A DNA stretch of 64,000 bases from Leptolyngbya subtilissima AS-A7 (GTDB lineage Bacteria > Cyanobacteriota > Cyanobacteriia > Phormidesmidales > Phormidesmidaceae). The stretch spans positions 372,001 through 436,000 of the forward strand of contig NZ_JAMPKY010000004.1 of assembly GCF_039962255.1 (NCBI RefSeq), read 5' to 3'. Made by a program: the position numbers and the translations under genes. Of the stretch, positions 8,385 through 17,003 are shown one piece after another (the first letter of the stretch is position 1; the number at the start of each line of letters is the position of its first letter). The notes under the pieces were generated by a model. The model worked only from the letters and a program-made list of their open reading frames with translations, did not search any database and was not told where the DNA came from.

Positions 8385-9077
8385 TTAGTTCCGAGACGCA
8401 ACTGGGTCAGCAATGTATTTAAAGTCAGGCTCAGAGTTCCAAGGACCACGCTCATCTTTACCGCTGTCATCGGTAGAGAGATTATAGTAAAGTTCTACTG
8501 TGTCGTCGGGCTGAATGTTGCCAAACATCGGGTCAGTCAATTTGCCCATGGCGTCTAGAGCGTTCATGAACATTTTGGTGTGAGAAATTTCCCGAGTTAG
8601 CAGATGGGTGAGCGTTTTTTTGGTGCCCTCATCGGTAGCTAGTTTGATCAAGGATTCGTAGGTCTGGCGAGCGCCAGCTTCAGCCGCAATGTTAGCGCGT
8701 AGGTCTCTGACGACATCCCCACCTTCATTGATGTAGCTGGCTGTCCAGCTACTGCCCTGGCTGTCGAGAAAGTGAGGCCCAATGCCGCGTACAGCAAAGA
8801 GCGTGCTGTTGTAGGCCGGGGTTTGATCAGAATCTTTGGTATGAATCTCGATGAGCTTGCCCACCATTTCTAGGTGACCAAACTCTTCAATGGCGATGTC
8901 CTGAAGCATGTCTTTAATGCTGGGATCTTCGACATGGAAAGATTGTACCCAGTATTGAAGAGCAGCCGTGAGTTCGCCGGTAGCCCCGCCAAACTGCTCT
9001 AGCAGCAGTTGGGCAAATACAGGATCAGCCTCATTGACCTGAACGGTATGAACAGGATCTTTTTTGTGAAAAAACAT
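8385..9077 (-). CDS. Manganese (non-haem) catalase
   Basis: 230 residues. It converts hydrogen peroxide to water and oxygen with a dimanganese centre in a four-helix bundle. The ligand set expected from Lactobacillus-type Mn-catalase is visible: Glu35 (ATGELTAALQY), Glu65 and His68 (AIEEFGHLEM), Glu133 (IAAEAGARQTY) and His166 (EISHTKMF). It is shorter than the 266-residue Lactobacillus enzyme and close in size to the cyanobacterial forms. No signal peptide, so cytoplasmic. A strong terminator follows. Upstream is a 600-base region that would carry its promoter. Confidence 0.92.
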   Translation of the reverse strand: MFFHKKDPVHTVQVNEADPVFAQLLLEQFGGATGELTAALQYWVQSFHVEDPSIKDMLQDIAIEEFGHLEMVGKLIEIHTKDSDQTPAYNSTLFAVRGIGPHFLDSQGSSWTASYINEGGDVVRDLRANIAAEAGARQTYESLIKLATDEGTKKTLTHLLTREISHTKMFMNALDAMGKLTDPMFGNIQPDDTVELYYNLSTDDSGKDERGPWNSEPDFKYIADPVASRN

Positions 9078-9675
9078 AGGTTCCTTTGAGGTATTGGGGC
9101 AACTACAGGATTAAGCTCAATCTAAGATATAAACATTTCTGCTAAACCCTTGATTTTACTTTTGAAAGGGTATATACAGCGATATCAGATTAAATTGGAG
9201 CAGCATAATTTGGCTCAAGGGCTAGCTAATTACGACCAGCACCTAAGCAAGATTTTGCTCTTTAAAACTGATATTTTAGGCTTTGATTTTGCTGTCGAAA
9301 TTCGACTTAGTCAAAGCTGCTTACACTTGCCTTTAATCACTGTGCTTGACTACACCTTAAGGCTAGACTCGTAAACCCTCCTCTATATATATAGGGAGAA
9401 GATTCGAGCCTAAATGTAGAGGAGATAATCATGTACCTTTAGATGACGTCTAAGGGTTTCATTTCCTGTGGCAAAAGTGAAAATTTTAGTATTACTGAGT
9501 TGAAGCATGAATTTGGGTAAGGACAAACGGCCGTTTGCTCCTATGAGAGGCATCCCAGTTTTAATTCACGCCTGTACTCAGCAACACCAAAACTTCCTAA
9601 CCCTTTTTAGGTAGAGGGTTGAGCAGCCACTGAAGCTGTAGCAAATCGCTCTTCAGACACCCTCTTATATCGAAA
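9078..9675. other. Gene-free region upstream of catalase
   Basis: No convincing gene. It holds short palindromes: GTCGAA-A-TTCGAC (9292-9304), an alternating CTCTATATATATAGGGAG tract near 9382-9400, and the perfect 14-base palindrome CAAACGGCCGTTTG (9524-9537) followed by CTCCTA, related to the hairpin at 29924-29944. Confidence 0.6.
9524..9537. repeat. Perfect 14-bp palindrome CAAACGGCCGTTTG
   Basis: Self-complementary throughout. The flanks (GGA on the left, CTCCTA on the right) match the hairpin GGAGCAAATGCCATTTGCTCC at 29924-29944, so both look like members of one dispersed palindrome family. Confidence 0.7.
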
Positions 9676-11748
9676 TTAAACAAAATTTGCGGCGGTGATA
9701 TCGACCGCGTCGGTTAACAACAGCTTTGCCATAGCATCAAACGAGGTTGCATCTAAGACAAGCGTAGTGCGCGCCTCTACACCTGTACCCTGAGCAAAGA
9801 TGACGTCAAAAAAGGCGGCGTTGGTGAATTTGTCAACCGACGGGTCAAAGTCCAGCACGGTGGTGATACCAGAGCCATCAAACAGACCAAAGGTGTCTAT
9901 GCCATCCCCGCCGAAGGCTGTGTTGTTGCCTGCATCGCCATCGAGAAAATCATTGCCGCCAAAGCCGAACAGGGCATCGTCACCAGTGCCTCCCAACAGA
10001 TTGTCATTGCCGTCAGACCCCTCAAAGATGTTCGTTCCGGCCAAGTTTCGCGTGTCGCCGCTGATGTGGGTAACGCCAGCAAACTCGCCGCTAAAGGTGT
10101 TGTTCTCAACGACAATATCGGCGAAGGCTTCAGTCGGCTCGCGATGGTCAAAGGCTACCGCTGAGGCTACGATCGCATCAAAACTGTTGCTGCTGATCTC
10201 AATATCAGACTGAGTGCCCTGGGCAGTTGTGCCCTCTGCGGCCGCCAAACGAATGCCATAAAACGCGTTTGAGAAGCTATTGTCAACAATATCGACCGCC
10301 GATAGATCGCGATCGTCTAGGGTAACGATGCCGTCGTAGGCCCCAGAAAATGTATTGTCGGCAATGGTGACATTAGCGGTGGAATTGGCAGAACCGTCAA
10401 CATCTAGAGAAAGCTGGAGGTTGTAGCGGGCTGCGGTGAAGGCTGCTATTTCATTAGAAAAGTCTGCTACCCCCAAATCGACGACGTTGCTTAGAACTTT
10501 GACATTTTGAGAATTATCAATCTGAATGCCTCGCCGGCCCACAACACCGGCATTGTCATGAATTCCGACATTGTCGGCAATCAGCAAACCATCAACATTG
10601 TCAATCCGCATGATCGAGGCATCGTTGCCGGTGATGCCGTCGAAGTAATTGTCTGTAATTGACCAGTTAGAACCGCCAGATGGCGCTCCGCCAGTGCCAA
10701 AGCCGTTGGTAATAAAGGTTTGGTTGTTATCGGTTAGCCCAACAAAGTCGTTGAAGGCAATAGTAATGTTGTCGAAATTAACGCTGCCGTCACTGCCCCC
10801 GCGAATGGCAGCTGAGTTGTTGGTGAACTCAAAACCCAGAATAGAAATATTGTCGTCAGCTAGGGTAAACGAGCCCTCAAGAATCGATTCGGCACCGCGA
10901 GCTGCGTCGTTGCCAGCCAGGCCAAAATTGGCCCCAATCAAGGTTAGTGATTTGTCGAGGGTGACGTCTTCGCTGTAGGTGCCTGCCGCTGCCAGCAGAG
11001 TATAGCCATCGGCGGCGGCGTCAACTGCTGCCTGGATACTGCTGAAACCACCCACCAGGTTATTGTCAACATCAAACAGCTGTAGGGGTTTTAGCGCCGC
11101 GCCCGTGGTCAACCCGGCCACTAGGGTAATGTCTGGATCAGACTTACCGATCGACAGGGGGCGACCGAACAGGTTGCCAAGGAAGGGCAAATGGCTGGTC
11201 TCATTTAGAGTGACTACGCCCTGACCATCGGCGCTATCCACTGTGTCGTTGTTCAGTAGACTCACAATGCGGATGGCGTCAATAGCTTCTCCGGTCGCTA
11301 GGCCAAAGTCGCTCAGATCAAAGGCCGTAGCAAACAGCCCCGTGCCGTCTGCGGGGCCGTTGATGGCAGTTTCATCGTAGCTGTCAAAGAACTCGTAGCG
11401 AAACGGGGTGAATTGTCCGGTTGCGGTACTGCGTACGGCTACGGCGTAATCTTCAGGCACTCTAGCAAAACCGTTCTCATAGACGACCAAGTCGTCCCCC
11501 GCTTGGTTAACAGGGCCAGAGCCAGCATCCCAAGTTAGCTCAATGGTTGAGCGGTTGAAAAGATTGCCCAAGGCAATTGATTGCCCATTGCTACTGCCGA
11601 CAAGTGAGCCAACTGTATTATCTGAAAGCTCTGGAAATTGCAGTCCAGACCCAAAGAAGAGCGTTCTGGATGCCCCATCGACGATTGAGCCATCGGTAAC
11701 TAAGTCATTCTCGTCAAAGGTAAAGCCAGCGATAGTAAACGTAGCCAT
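9676..11748 (-). CDS. Secreted beta-helix protein with C-terminal RTX calcium-binding repeats
   Basis: 690 residues. Residues 1-210 form a beta-rich N-terminal domain (MATFTIAGFTFDENDLVTDG) of a type seen in cyanobacterial surface proteins. Residues about 230-570 are a right-handed parallel beta-helix with repeated N-[ILV]-x-[ILV]-x-[DN]-N-x-F rungs (ITDNYFDGI, IADNTFSGA, VENNTFSGE), like NosD/pectate-lyase folds. Residues about 575-625 are RTX repeats (GGTGDDALFGFGGNDFLDG), which bind calcium during type I secretion. There is no N-terminal signal peptide, consistent with export through a TolC/HlyBD-type system by a C-terminal signal. Transporter genes are not in the window. A structural or adhesive surface role is inferred; catalytic residues of a lyase were not identified. 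Confidence 0.85.
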   Translation of the reverse strand: MATFTIAGFTFDENDLVTDGSIVDGASRTLFFGSGLQFPELSDNTVGSLVGSSNGQSIALGNLFNRSTIELTWDAGSGPVNQAGDDLVVYENGFARVPEDYAVAVRSTATGQFTPFRYEFFDSYDETAINGPADGTGLFATAFDLSDFGLATGEAIDAIRIVSLLNNDTVDSADGQGVVTLNETSHLPFLGNLFGRPLSIGKSDPDITLVAGLTTGAALKPLQLFDVDNNLVGGFSSIQAAVDAAADGYTLLAAAGTYSEDVTLDKSLTLIGANFGLAGNDAARGAESILEGSFTLADDNISILGFEFTNNSAAIRGGSDGSVNFDNITIAFNDFVGLTDNNQTFITNGFGTGGAPSGGSNWSITDNYFDGITGNDASIMRIDNVDGLLIADNVGIHDNAGVVGRRGIQIDNSQNVKVLSNVVDLGVADFSNEIAAFTAARYNLQLSLDVDGSANSTANVTIADNTFSGAYDGIVTLDDRDLSAVDIVDNSFSNAFYGIRLAAAEGTTAQGTQSDIEISSNSFDAIVASAVAFDHREPTEAFADIVVENNTFSGEFAGVTHISGDTRNLAGTNIFEGSDGNDNLLGGTGDDALFGFGGNDFLDGDAGNNTAFGGDGIDTFGLFDGSGITTVLDFDPSVDKFTNAAFFDVIFAQGTGVEARTTLVLDATSFDAMAKLLLTDAVDITAANFV

Positions 11749-12210
11749 AGCATTCAGCTCCCTGTAAGCACACCTGCTTTTTATATTGAGGGATTATCAA
11801 GGCTTATGGGTAAAGAGAAGTAAAGAAATTGTGCGTGGCGATGGCTGATACGCCTAAAACACGAGTTACCGCCGCGGTAAAAAACTGAGGCAAGGATAGT
11901 TGTATCTACCGGAATCGAGCAAATTCCAGTAAGCTGATTGCGTGATTTGATGCAAGAATTTTGAAACCTAATATACATAGTTCTTGAATATTTATACTGA
12001 AAAATTTAACCCGTGGATTCAACAAAAAGTCTCCCAAGCCAGGTTTAGCCAGCTTAGGAGACTTTAAGGTTTAGTTGTTGCAGAATAGAAGGCTTTTTTG
12101 CGGAGCAAGCGGTAGCTTTACCAAAGTCACCTTACCATTCCAGTTGTTTAGCTCTGTTCCCTAAAGCATCCGTACCGAGGGAATGCTTGGAGGATGCTAC
12201 GAACTCTGGC
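11749..12210. other. Gap between RTX protein and stress-like protein
   Basis: No gene seen. It contains the promoter side of the RTX gene and the strong hairpin at 12026-12065. A GCCGCGGTAA segment near 11869 includes an 8-base palindrome. Confidence 0.5.
12026..12065 (-). terminator. Terminator downstream of the 12211-12699 gene
   Basis: Arms AAAGTCTCCCAAGC (12026-12039) and GCTTAGGAGACTTT (12052-12065) pair over 14 bases with one C/T difference, which is a G-U pair on the minus strand. Read on that strand the stem ends in ACTTTTTG, a short T tract. It lies about 145 bases after the stop of the minus-strand gene. Confidence 0.65.
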
Positions 12211-12699
12211 TTAAGCCGTTACGGGAGGTTGGCCAAGGGCCTGCTGAGCCTGGCGCACTTCGTCCTGGGTGCCTTCAACAATCAGCTTATATTCCCGAGG
12301 CAGGTTGGGATTGCCCTTCATTTGCTGGCGAGCTGGTTGGCGAGCCTTTAACGTGCGGCCGGCACCGGTACCAAACACACCGCCTGCGATCGCACTAGCA
12401 AACACCGCAATTCGGCTGGCAGCAGAATCGGGGTAATGACCTGTTAACTGAAAGACGACAATGATCGTGGCAATCAGCCCCAGAATGCCGCCTAGAGTAA
12501 ATCCCATCAAAAGGCCTGCCTCTGGCCCCATGGTGATGCCTTGGGCGGCTAACTGGAGGTCAGCGGGAATACTGTCATCAATCAGTATTTTCTGCCCGTT
12601 GATGCCAGATGCCTGAACCGCCTGTTTAGCCTGATCGGCTTCTTGGCGGTTCTTAAATACCGCAACTATCTCTCGGTTTCGCGTTAGCTGTGCTGTCAT
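12211..12699 (-). CDS. General-stress-like membrane protein with glycine-zipper helices
   Basis: 162 residues. The first 45 residues (IVAVFKNRQEADQAKQAVQA) have the ferredoxin-like pattern of the N-terminal domain of YflT-type general stress proteins, where a helix follows 'v.gvF.s.eea..Ai..L...G'. Two hydrophobic Gly/Ala-rich helices follow (about 58-85 and 93-115, LLMGFTLGGILGLIATIIVV and IAVFASAIAGGVFGTGAG), then a basic linker and a second small alpha/beta domain ending in a Pro tail. Residue pattern suggests two cytoplasmic domains flanking a membrane hairpin. Stress-related expression is inferred from the family only. Confidence 0.72.
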   Translation of the reverse strand: MTAQLTRNREIVAVFKNRQEADQAKQAVQASGINGQKILIDDSIPADLQLAAQGITMGPEAGLLMGFTLGGILGLIATIIVVFQLTGHYPDSAASRIAVFASAIAGGVFGTGAGRTLKARQPARQQMKGNPNLPREYKLIVEGTQDEVRQAQQALGQPPVTA

Positions 12700-13259
12700 A
12701 GGAATAACTCCTTAACTGTAGGTCTTAAGTCAAGCCAGAGCCCTGATTGCTTTGTCTGGTCTAGCCTTGGCTTTGTTCTTACCTCGTATGATGACGATCT
12801 CGGTGCTGGCTATGCTCTGTAAATAGATAGACTTAGTTGCTTTTGAGAGTTGTTATCAGAAGGATGTTAGTCCACTTGTGGTTTTAGCCGACACCGGCAA
12901 AAAAGGCGTCAAGAGGGGATCTCAGTTTTTGAGAAACCTGTGAAAAGCTCCACAACCTTGACTCATTGACCACAATCTAGTCAGTTCATTGCTGTCTACG
13001 AGGATTAGGTAAAGTCAAAAATGTTATTTCCCATTCTCTTTGAGCCTCAAAAGCTGCTGTGCAAAGAACCTTTCAGTCTTTTCGTCCCTTAGTAGAGGGC
13101 TGGCGAGTATAAACCTCTAACCAGAGGTGAATAACAGTTAGATAAAAACCGCTTAGGGTGTGGGCACAAGGATTTGCTCTGGCTTCAACAACCGTGGCGC
13201 TGCCAAAGTTTTGGCGTCAGGAGTAAATCAGGTGCCATTCGTTTTTAGGAATTTGGTTT
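12700..13259. other. 560-base divergent promoter region
   Basis: Lies between two divergent genes and should hold both promoters. No ORF, hairpin or RNA family was recognised. A short interrupted TTTTTGAGAAACCTGTGAAAAG stretch near 12928 is AT-rich, but nothing firm can be said. Confidence 0.4.
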
Positions 13260-13727
13260 ATGAAAAACAACGTTGTGTCGAGATGGGTTGGTGGTAGTGC
13301 GCTGGCACTTGGTCTAGCGGTTTCGTCGTCTATGCTGCCCGCTTCTGCCCATACAACGACTGAGACCGTGGCGCAAACGGCTCCAGGCTCGGCAGACTCG
13401 GCAGACTCTGAAGGTGCAACTCCAGGGTCAACCGTGCCTGGTGAGACATCCCCTGACCCTGTGACTCCAGCCGCCCCAAGCAACTTCGACCAAACAGCTC
13501 CTGGCACGGTTTCTCCTGACGCAACAGCACCCAGTGAAACTTATACTGACCCAGCGGCTTCTGACACGACAGCGACAGCTGGTGAGGATGATGACTCAAG
13601 CTGGGGATGGTTGGGCCTTTTAGGACTGCTTGGTTTGAGTGGTTTGGCAAAGCGCAAGCGCTCAACGCCGGTTTACACCACCGAAGATCGTGTGGTTGAC
13701 CATCCTTCTGCCGGTCCTCGTATTTAA
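13260..13727 (+). CDS. WGxxGxxG-type small exported protein (copy 2)
   Basis: 155 residues: signal peptide (MKNNVVSRWVGGSALALGLA ending at SAHT near residue 31), a long disordered Thr/Pro/Ser/Asp spacer with repeated APGT/APSE-like units, and the C-terminal module SSWGWLGLLGLLGLSGLAKR followed by a polar tail RSTPVYTTEDRVVDHPSAGP. The signal and the terminal module match the 7858 gene closely, so the two are paralogues that differ mainly in spacer length. A clear terminator lies 166 bases downstream. Function unknown. Confidence 0.85.
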   Translation: MKNNVVSRWVGGSALALGLAVSSSMLPASAHTTTETVAQTAPGSADSADSEGATPGSTVPGETSPDPVTPAAPSNFDQTAPGTVSPDATAPSETYTDPAASDTTATAGEDDDSSWGWLGLLGLLGLSGLAKRKRSTPVYTTEDRVVDHPSAGPRI

Positions 13728-13892
13728 GGTTTCAGGTCACTTGGTTGGCGTCAATGCAGCGATCGCCACTACGTTTAGGGCATAGGTTGCTGCCACTGGC
13801 AGAAAGTAAGGCGCCATCTGACATTTAAGGTAACGCAGAACGTTATAGCCGACTTGACCATGGTGACGGTGATAGTTTAACTGCTGATGGAG

Positions 13893-13916
13893 GGGTGCTA
13901 AACAGCACCCTTTTTT
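13893..13916 (+). terminator. Rho-independent terminator of WGxxGxxG copy 2
   Basis: Perfect 7-bp stem GGGTGCT-AAAC-AGCACCC directly followed by TTTTTT. Confidence 0.85.
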
Positions 13917-13999
13917 GTTAACCGCAGAAATTAGAGCGACAGAGCAATACATTGCAGTAGTTGGTTTAGTTGAGACGCTTTGACAGGCAAATTCTTTCG

Positions 14000-14028
14000 G
14001 TAGGGGCATTGCAGTGTAATGTCCCTAC
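14000..14028. repeat. GTAGGGG...CCCTAC dispersed hairpin
   Basis: GTAGGGGCATTGCAG and the facing TGTAATGTCCCTAC pair almost fully. A related hairpin is at 35020-35051. This type (GTAGGGGCATTGCAGTG...) is common between genes in cyanobacteria. Confidence 0.7.
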
Positions 14029-14106
14029 GCCAAATCTGTCTTAGCTCGAGGGACGTCTGCAATAGCAATAGCAGAGGTAAGGTTTGGGTTGGGACTACTC
14101 AAGATA

Positions 14107-14129
14107 CCAGGATTCGAGCCTGGCGGTTT
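14107..14129 (+). terminator. Terminator-like hairpin
   Basis: CCAGG-ATTCGAG-CCTGG followed by CGGTTTTTT. The only upstream plus-strand gene already has a terminator 200 bases earlier, so this one either is a back-up or ends an unannotated small RNA. Confidence 0.45.
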
Positions 14130-14200
14130 TTTCCATTTTCGCTTTTTTACTATTAGCTAAATATCCTTCTGCTGGGTTGTTCTGGGCCAATCTTTCATAG

Positions 14201-15283
14201 CTACAGCTGGCGCAAAAACTGTGATGATGGCAGAGCTTGACGTAGCGCGTTGACGCCGTCTGTCCCTACTGGCCAGGGGTCGTTTGGTGGCACGGGAGTT
14301 GGGTCGATGGCTCGGTTTATTAAATCAGCCATGAGATCAATCGTTTCTAGAAGCGGCGGCAGGGTTAGATAGACCGGCAAAATGCGCACTTCAAAGGTGT
14401 GTTTGCGGCGGGGGGCATAGACAATATTTTTGAGGTTAAAGTCACAGTATTTAGTGAGGGGCACGGTTTTTAGCCGTTCTCTAGCCTGGTCCCAGGGCAA
14501 GTTCCTCCAGTCTGGTGCTTGCACTAGGGTCAGCAGCTCGGAGGGCCAAAGCCCCAACCGTTGACACCGGGGGTTGCTGGCCACAAGCCACTTTAGGGTG
14601 AAGCCATGGGCCCATAGCAAGTTGACCAGGTTGCGAATTGCCGGGGCAGAACAGAGAGGAGCGGCGTCAAAATGCAGGTGGGTTGCCCCTTCCGCTGGAG
14701 CATAGAAATTGAGCTGACGAGCAATTTGAAGGTAGGTCTCCAACTGGGGGAGCTGAGCGTAGGTTAGGGGTGGGGTAATTAATTCACAGGGCCGTTCTCG
14801 CTCACCGGGTAGCGATGTGGCAATGGCAATGGGTGGCCCTAAGTCGTCAGCTAGTTTGACCATGCCCTTTGGCCCCTGCTGCACCTCTAGGCCCAGGGTC
14901 TTGGCGACCGGTTGCAACACCTCGGCGAGGGGCAGGTTGGCATCGCTCAAGCGACTAATGATCTGCATAAACCGGATGTCGTCGCCAACGATGCGGTACC
15001 AGCCGGGCTGAGGGGGGTAGGTGCGATCACAGTCGGCTTGCAGAGTCAGATCATCAACGCACCAGGCGATCGCCTGATGCTGGGCATCGCGCACCTCAAA
15101 CCCCAGGGTGAGATTCTCTAGCACCGGGGTGCCGACGATCTGGCTATGCTCCGACTGGGGATAAAATATGCGGCTAACGCTGCCCCCGTAAGCGGCGGCG
15201 ATCGCTTCGGCAAGGGCTTGGCGGCTAGACCCGCGCGGAGCCATCAGCTCAATTTCTAGGCCAACTCTGCCCACCAGGGTCAT
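14201..15283 (-). CDS. Amidoligase-family protein (COOH-NH2 ligase, glutamine-synthetase fold)
   Basis: 360 residues. The motif order fits the bacterial amidoligase family that shares the glutamine synthetase/GCS2 fold: GLEIEL near residues 8-13 (first metal/ATP strand), CELITPPL at 166-173, THLHFDA at 201-207, KYCDFNLKN at 278-286 and TFEVRILP at 296-303. Such enzymes form ATP-dependent amide bonds and are found in peptide-tag and cell-wall modification systems. It starts 3 bases after the stop of a secreted repeat protein, so the two are an operon. The substrate is unknown; a link to the partner protein or the envelope is inference. Confidence 0.85.
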   Translation of the reverse strand: MTLVGRVGLEIELMAPRGSSRQALAEAIAAAYGGSVSRIFYPQSEHSQIVGTPVLENLTLGFEVRDAQHQAIAWCVDDLTLQADCDRTYPPQPGWYRIVGDDIRFMQIISRLSDANLPLAEVLQPVAKTLGLEVQQGPKGMVKLADDLGPPIAIATSLPGERERPCELITPPLTYAQLPQLETYLQIARQLNFYAPAEGATHLHFDAAPLCSAPAIRNLVNLLWAHGFTLKWLVASNPRCQRLGLWPSELLTLVQAPDWRNLPWDQARERLKTVPLTKYCDFNLKNIVYAPRRKHTFEVRILPVYLTLPPLLETIDLMADLINRAIDPTPVPPNDPWPVGTDGVNALRQALPSSQFLRQL

Positions 15284-15286
15284 GGC

Positions 15287-15823
15287 TTAGGGCTGGGAGT
15301 TAGCCAATTCCAAAGCATATTCAACCTCGTCGGCATTGCCCATAATCAAGTTGCGCTCAATGCGGAGCTTGGCGTCGTAGGGGGTGGCGTCGCCCCAAAA
15401 TTCGGCTAGGGCGGCGGCGTCATCGTAGGTGTAGCTGGTTTCGCTGTAGAAGCGCAGGTCGTCTACCGACTGAAGCGACTCTAGGCGGGCGTCGAGCAAA
15501 AACTGCTCAAGTAGGGCTACATCGGCAGGCCCCCAAAGAATTTTACGGCCAATGCGGGCCTTTGCCTCGTCAACATCTTGGCCCCAATAGCTGGCCAGCT
15601 GAGCGGCATCCCAATAGGTGTAGCCACTGCTAAAAAAGGTTTCTAGCTCTGTCTGGGCGTAGTTTTGGCTAATTTCATTGTCACACTTGAGCATGGCGTC
15701 AGCCCCAGCGCTGATTGGCGCTTGGAGTTGACCAGCAGAAGTGGCAGCCTGGGCGCTGCTGGCGGCGAGAACAGCGGCGATCGCCAGCAAAATAGACAGA
15801 TGAAGCGTTTTAGAATTTTTCAT
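15287..15823 (-). CDS. Secreted protein with two 47-residue internal repeats
   Basis: 178 residues from the ATG at 15823; an in-frame TTG 24 bases further out is less likely. A signal peptide (MKNSKTLHLSILLAIAAVLA, cleavage near SAQAA at 27) precedes two copies of one domain: residues 63-109 (GYTYWDAAQLASYWGQDVDE) and 125-171 (SYTYDDAAALAEFWGDATPY). Each has the pattern Y-T-Y-x-D-A-A-x-L-A-x-[YF]-W-G, then A-K-x-R-I-x-R-x-[IL] and a short acidic helix. No named family was recognised. It is upstream of and nearly abuts the amidoligase gene, so it may be exported and serve in the same envelope process. Confidence 0.78.
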   Translation of the reverse strand: MKNSKTLHLSILLAIAAVLAASSAQAATSAGQLQAPISAGADAMLKCDNEISQNYAQTELETFFSSGYTYWDAAQLASYWGQDVDEAKARIGRKILWGPADVALLEQFLLDARLESLQSVDDLRFYSETSYTYDDAAALAEFWGDATPYDAKLRIERNLIMGNADEVEYALELANSQP

Positions 15824-15931
15824 AGCTTCCAGGCAGGATTTGCTCAATCATAGTTGGGGAATCTGGGCGTTTCGCTGGTTTGTAACGAATGCTGATTTAC
15901 CCTTCATCAAACGATGCTTTGGGGATGGACG

Positions 15932-16831
15932 CTAGGGGATGGTGTCGGCCAACTCGTTGAGAATGTGGGCTGCGATCGCACCGGGATGAGTGAGCCACAC
16001 CCGGTTGGGTTGGTTGCGCGCTACATTGGCAATGTGTTGCAGGGCGCGGCGCAGGTGCCGCAGTCGAAACGGCTGCCCAACCAGGTAAGGGTGCAGGGCA
16101 ATGCCGTACACCAGCGGCTGCTGATGAGACTGCTCTAACATCTCATCAAAGTTGTCGATGATCATCTCGGCGAAGTCGTTAGCGCTCATCCGGCGCACTG
16201 CGATCGCCGGTATGTCATTAACTTCTTGGGGATAGGGCACTGAGAGAATGCGGCTGTGCCGGGTCTTAAACCAGATGGGCTGATCGTCCTGACACCAATC
16301 AAGCATGTATGTGTAGCCCGCCTCTTGGAGCAAGTCGGGGGTAACGATACTTTGAGCAATCCAGGGGCCAAGCCAGCCCTGGGGCGGCTGCCCTTCATGG
16401 TTGGCCAAAATGTGCGTTGTTTCAGCAATCAGAGCAGCTTCATCCGCTTCGCTCAAAATGCTCTGGCGTTCGGAGTTGGTGCGACCATGGGCGACAATTT
16501 CATCGTTGCGATCGCGAAAGGCCGCCACCACTTCTGGGCAATAGTCGTAGATCGCCGAGTTAACTAGCAGCGCCACCGGCAACTCTAGCTGATTAAACAG
16601 CTCCAGCAGTCGCCAGACCCCCACCCGGTTGCCATAGTCACGCCAGGCGTAGTTCAAAACATCAGGCTGAGGGCCACCAGGGGCCAGCTCGGCTCCCAAT
16701 CCTTCACCAAAGGCAAAATGCTCTAGGTTGAGCGCTATATAAAAGGCTAACCGTCGTCCGCCCGGCCAACGGTAGTCGGCCCGCTGCGTGATGGCCGAAT
16801 AGCTATAGCGTCCGTGGTGAGTTAGCGGCAA
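15932..16831 (-). CDS. Polysaccharide deacetylase / NodB-homology protein (PuuE-like)
   Basis: 299 residues. The NodB-type TIM-barrel-like hydrolase begins with WPGGRRLAFYIALNLEHFAF and continues with DYGNRVGVWRLLELFNQLEL, NSAIYDYCPEVV and EIVAHGRTNSERQ, the order of the allantoinase PuuE / peptidoglycan deacetylase subgroup. IALNLEHF in place of 'tfDdG' and the His in EIVAHG and in YGIALHPYLVG are the candidate metal and catalytic residues. No signal peptide, so a cytoplasmic C-N hydrolase (purine or polyamine related) is as likely as envelope glycan deacetylation. It is monocistronic on the minus strand. Confidence 0.85.
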   Translation of the reverse strand: MPLTHHGRYSYSAITQRADYRWPGGRRLAFYIALNLEHFAFGEGLGAELAPGGPQPDVLNYAWRDYGNRVGVWRLLELFNQLELPVALLVNSAIYDYCPEVVAAFRDRNDEIVAHGRTNSERQSILSEADEAALIAETTHILANHEGQPPQGWLGPWIAQSIVTPDLLQEAGYTYMLDWCQDDQPIWFKTRHSRILSVPYPQEVNDIPAIAVRRMSANDFAEMIIDNFDEMLEQSHQQPLVYGIALHPYLVGQPFRLRHLRRALQHIANVARNQPNRVWLTHPGAIAAHILNELADTIP

Positions 16832-17003
16832 GGCTTAAGCTCCCATTCAAGGAAGGGCACGCCTGGAAGGTTACCAGAAACTGCCTAAAAGTGGGAAAGG
16901 GCAACGTGAAAAGCCGCTGAGGTTCTTGTGGGAGGGCAGGACTTTTAGATGAACTGCAAAAATAGGGAGTAAAGATAGTTTTGCAAACTTTCGAGCTTTA
17001 GAA

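Larger units (their letters stand above)
13728..14200. other. Gap with terminator and two further hairpins
   Basis: No gene is supported. It contains a strong terminator (13893-13916), a dispersed GTAGGGG...CCCTAC hairpin (14000-14028) and a second terminator-like hairpin (CCAGG...CCTGG then CGGTTTTTT, 14107-14129). The stretch between the two terminators could encode a small RNA, but no promoter was identified. Confidence 0.45.

Noticed and set aside
9150-9374. 74-codon plus-strand frame
   Set aside because: AT-rich chance frame without a ribosome-binding site or recognised similarity.
13737-14009. 90-codon minus-strand frame
   Set aside because: It overlaps the terminator of the 13260 gene and a dispersed hairpin and has no protein-like pattern.
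14104-14126. tRNA-like T arm (CCAGG-CTCGAAT-CCTGG on the minus strand)
   Set aside because: No acceptor, D or anticodon stems can be built around it in either direction; the plus-strand hairpin with a T run is a better reading.
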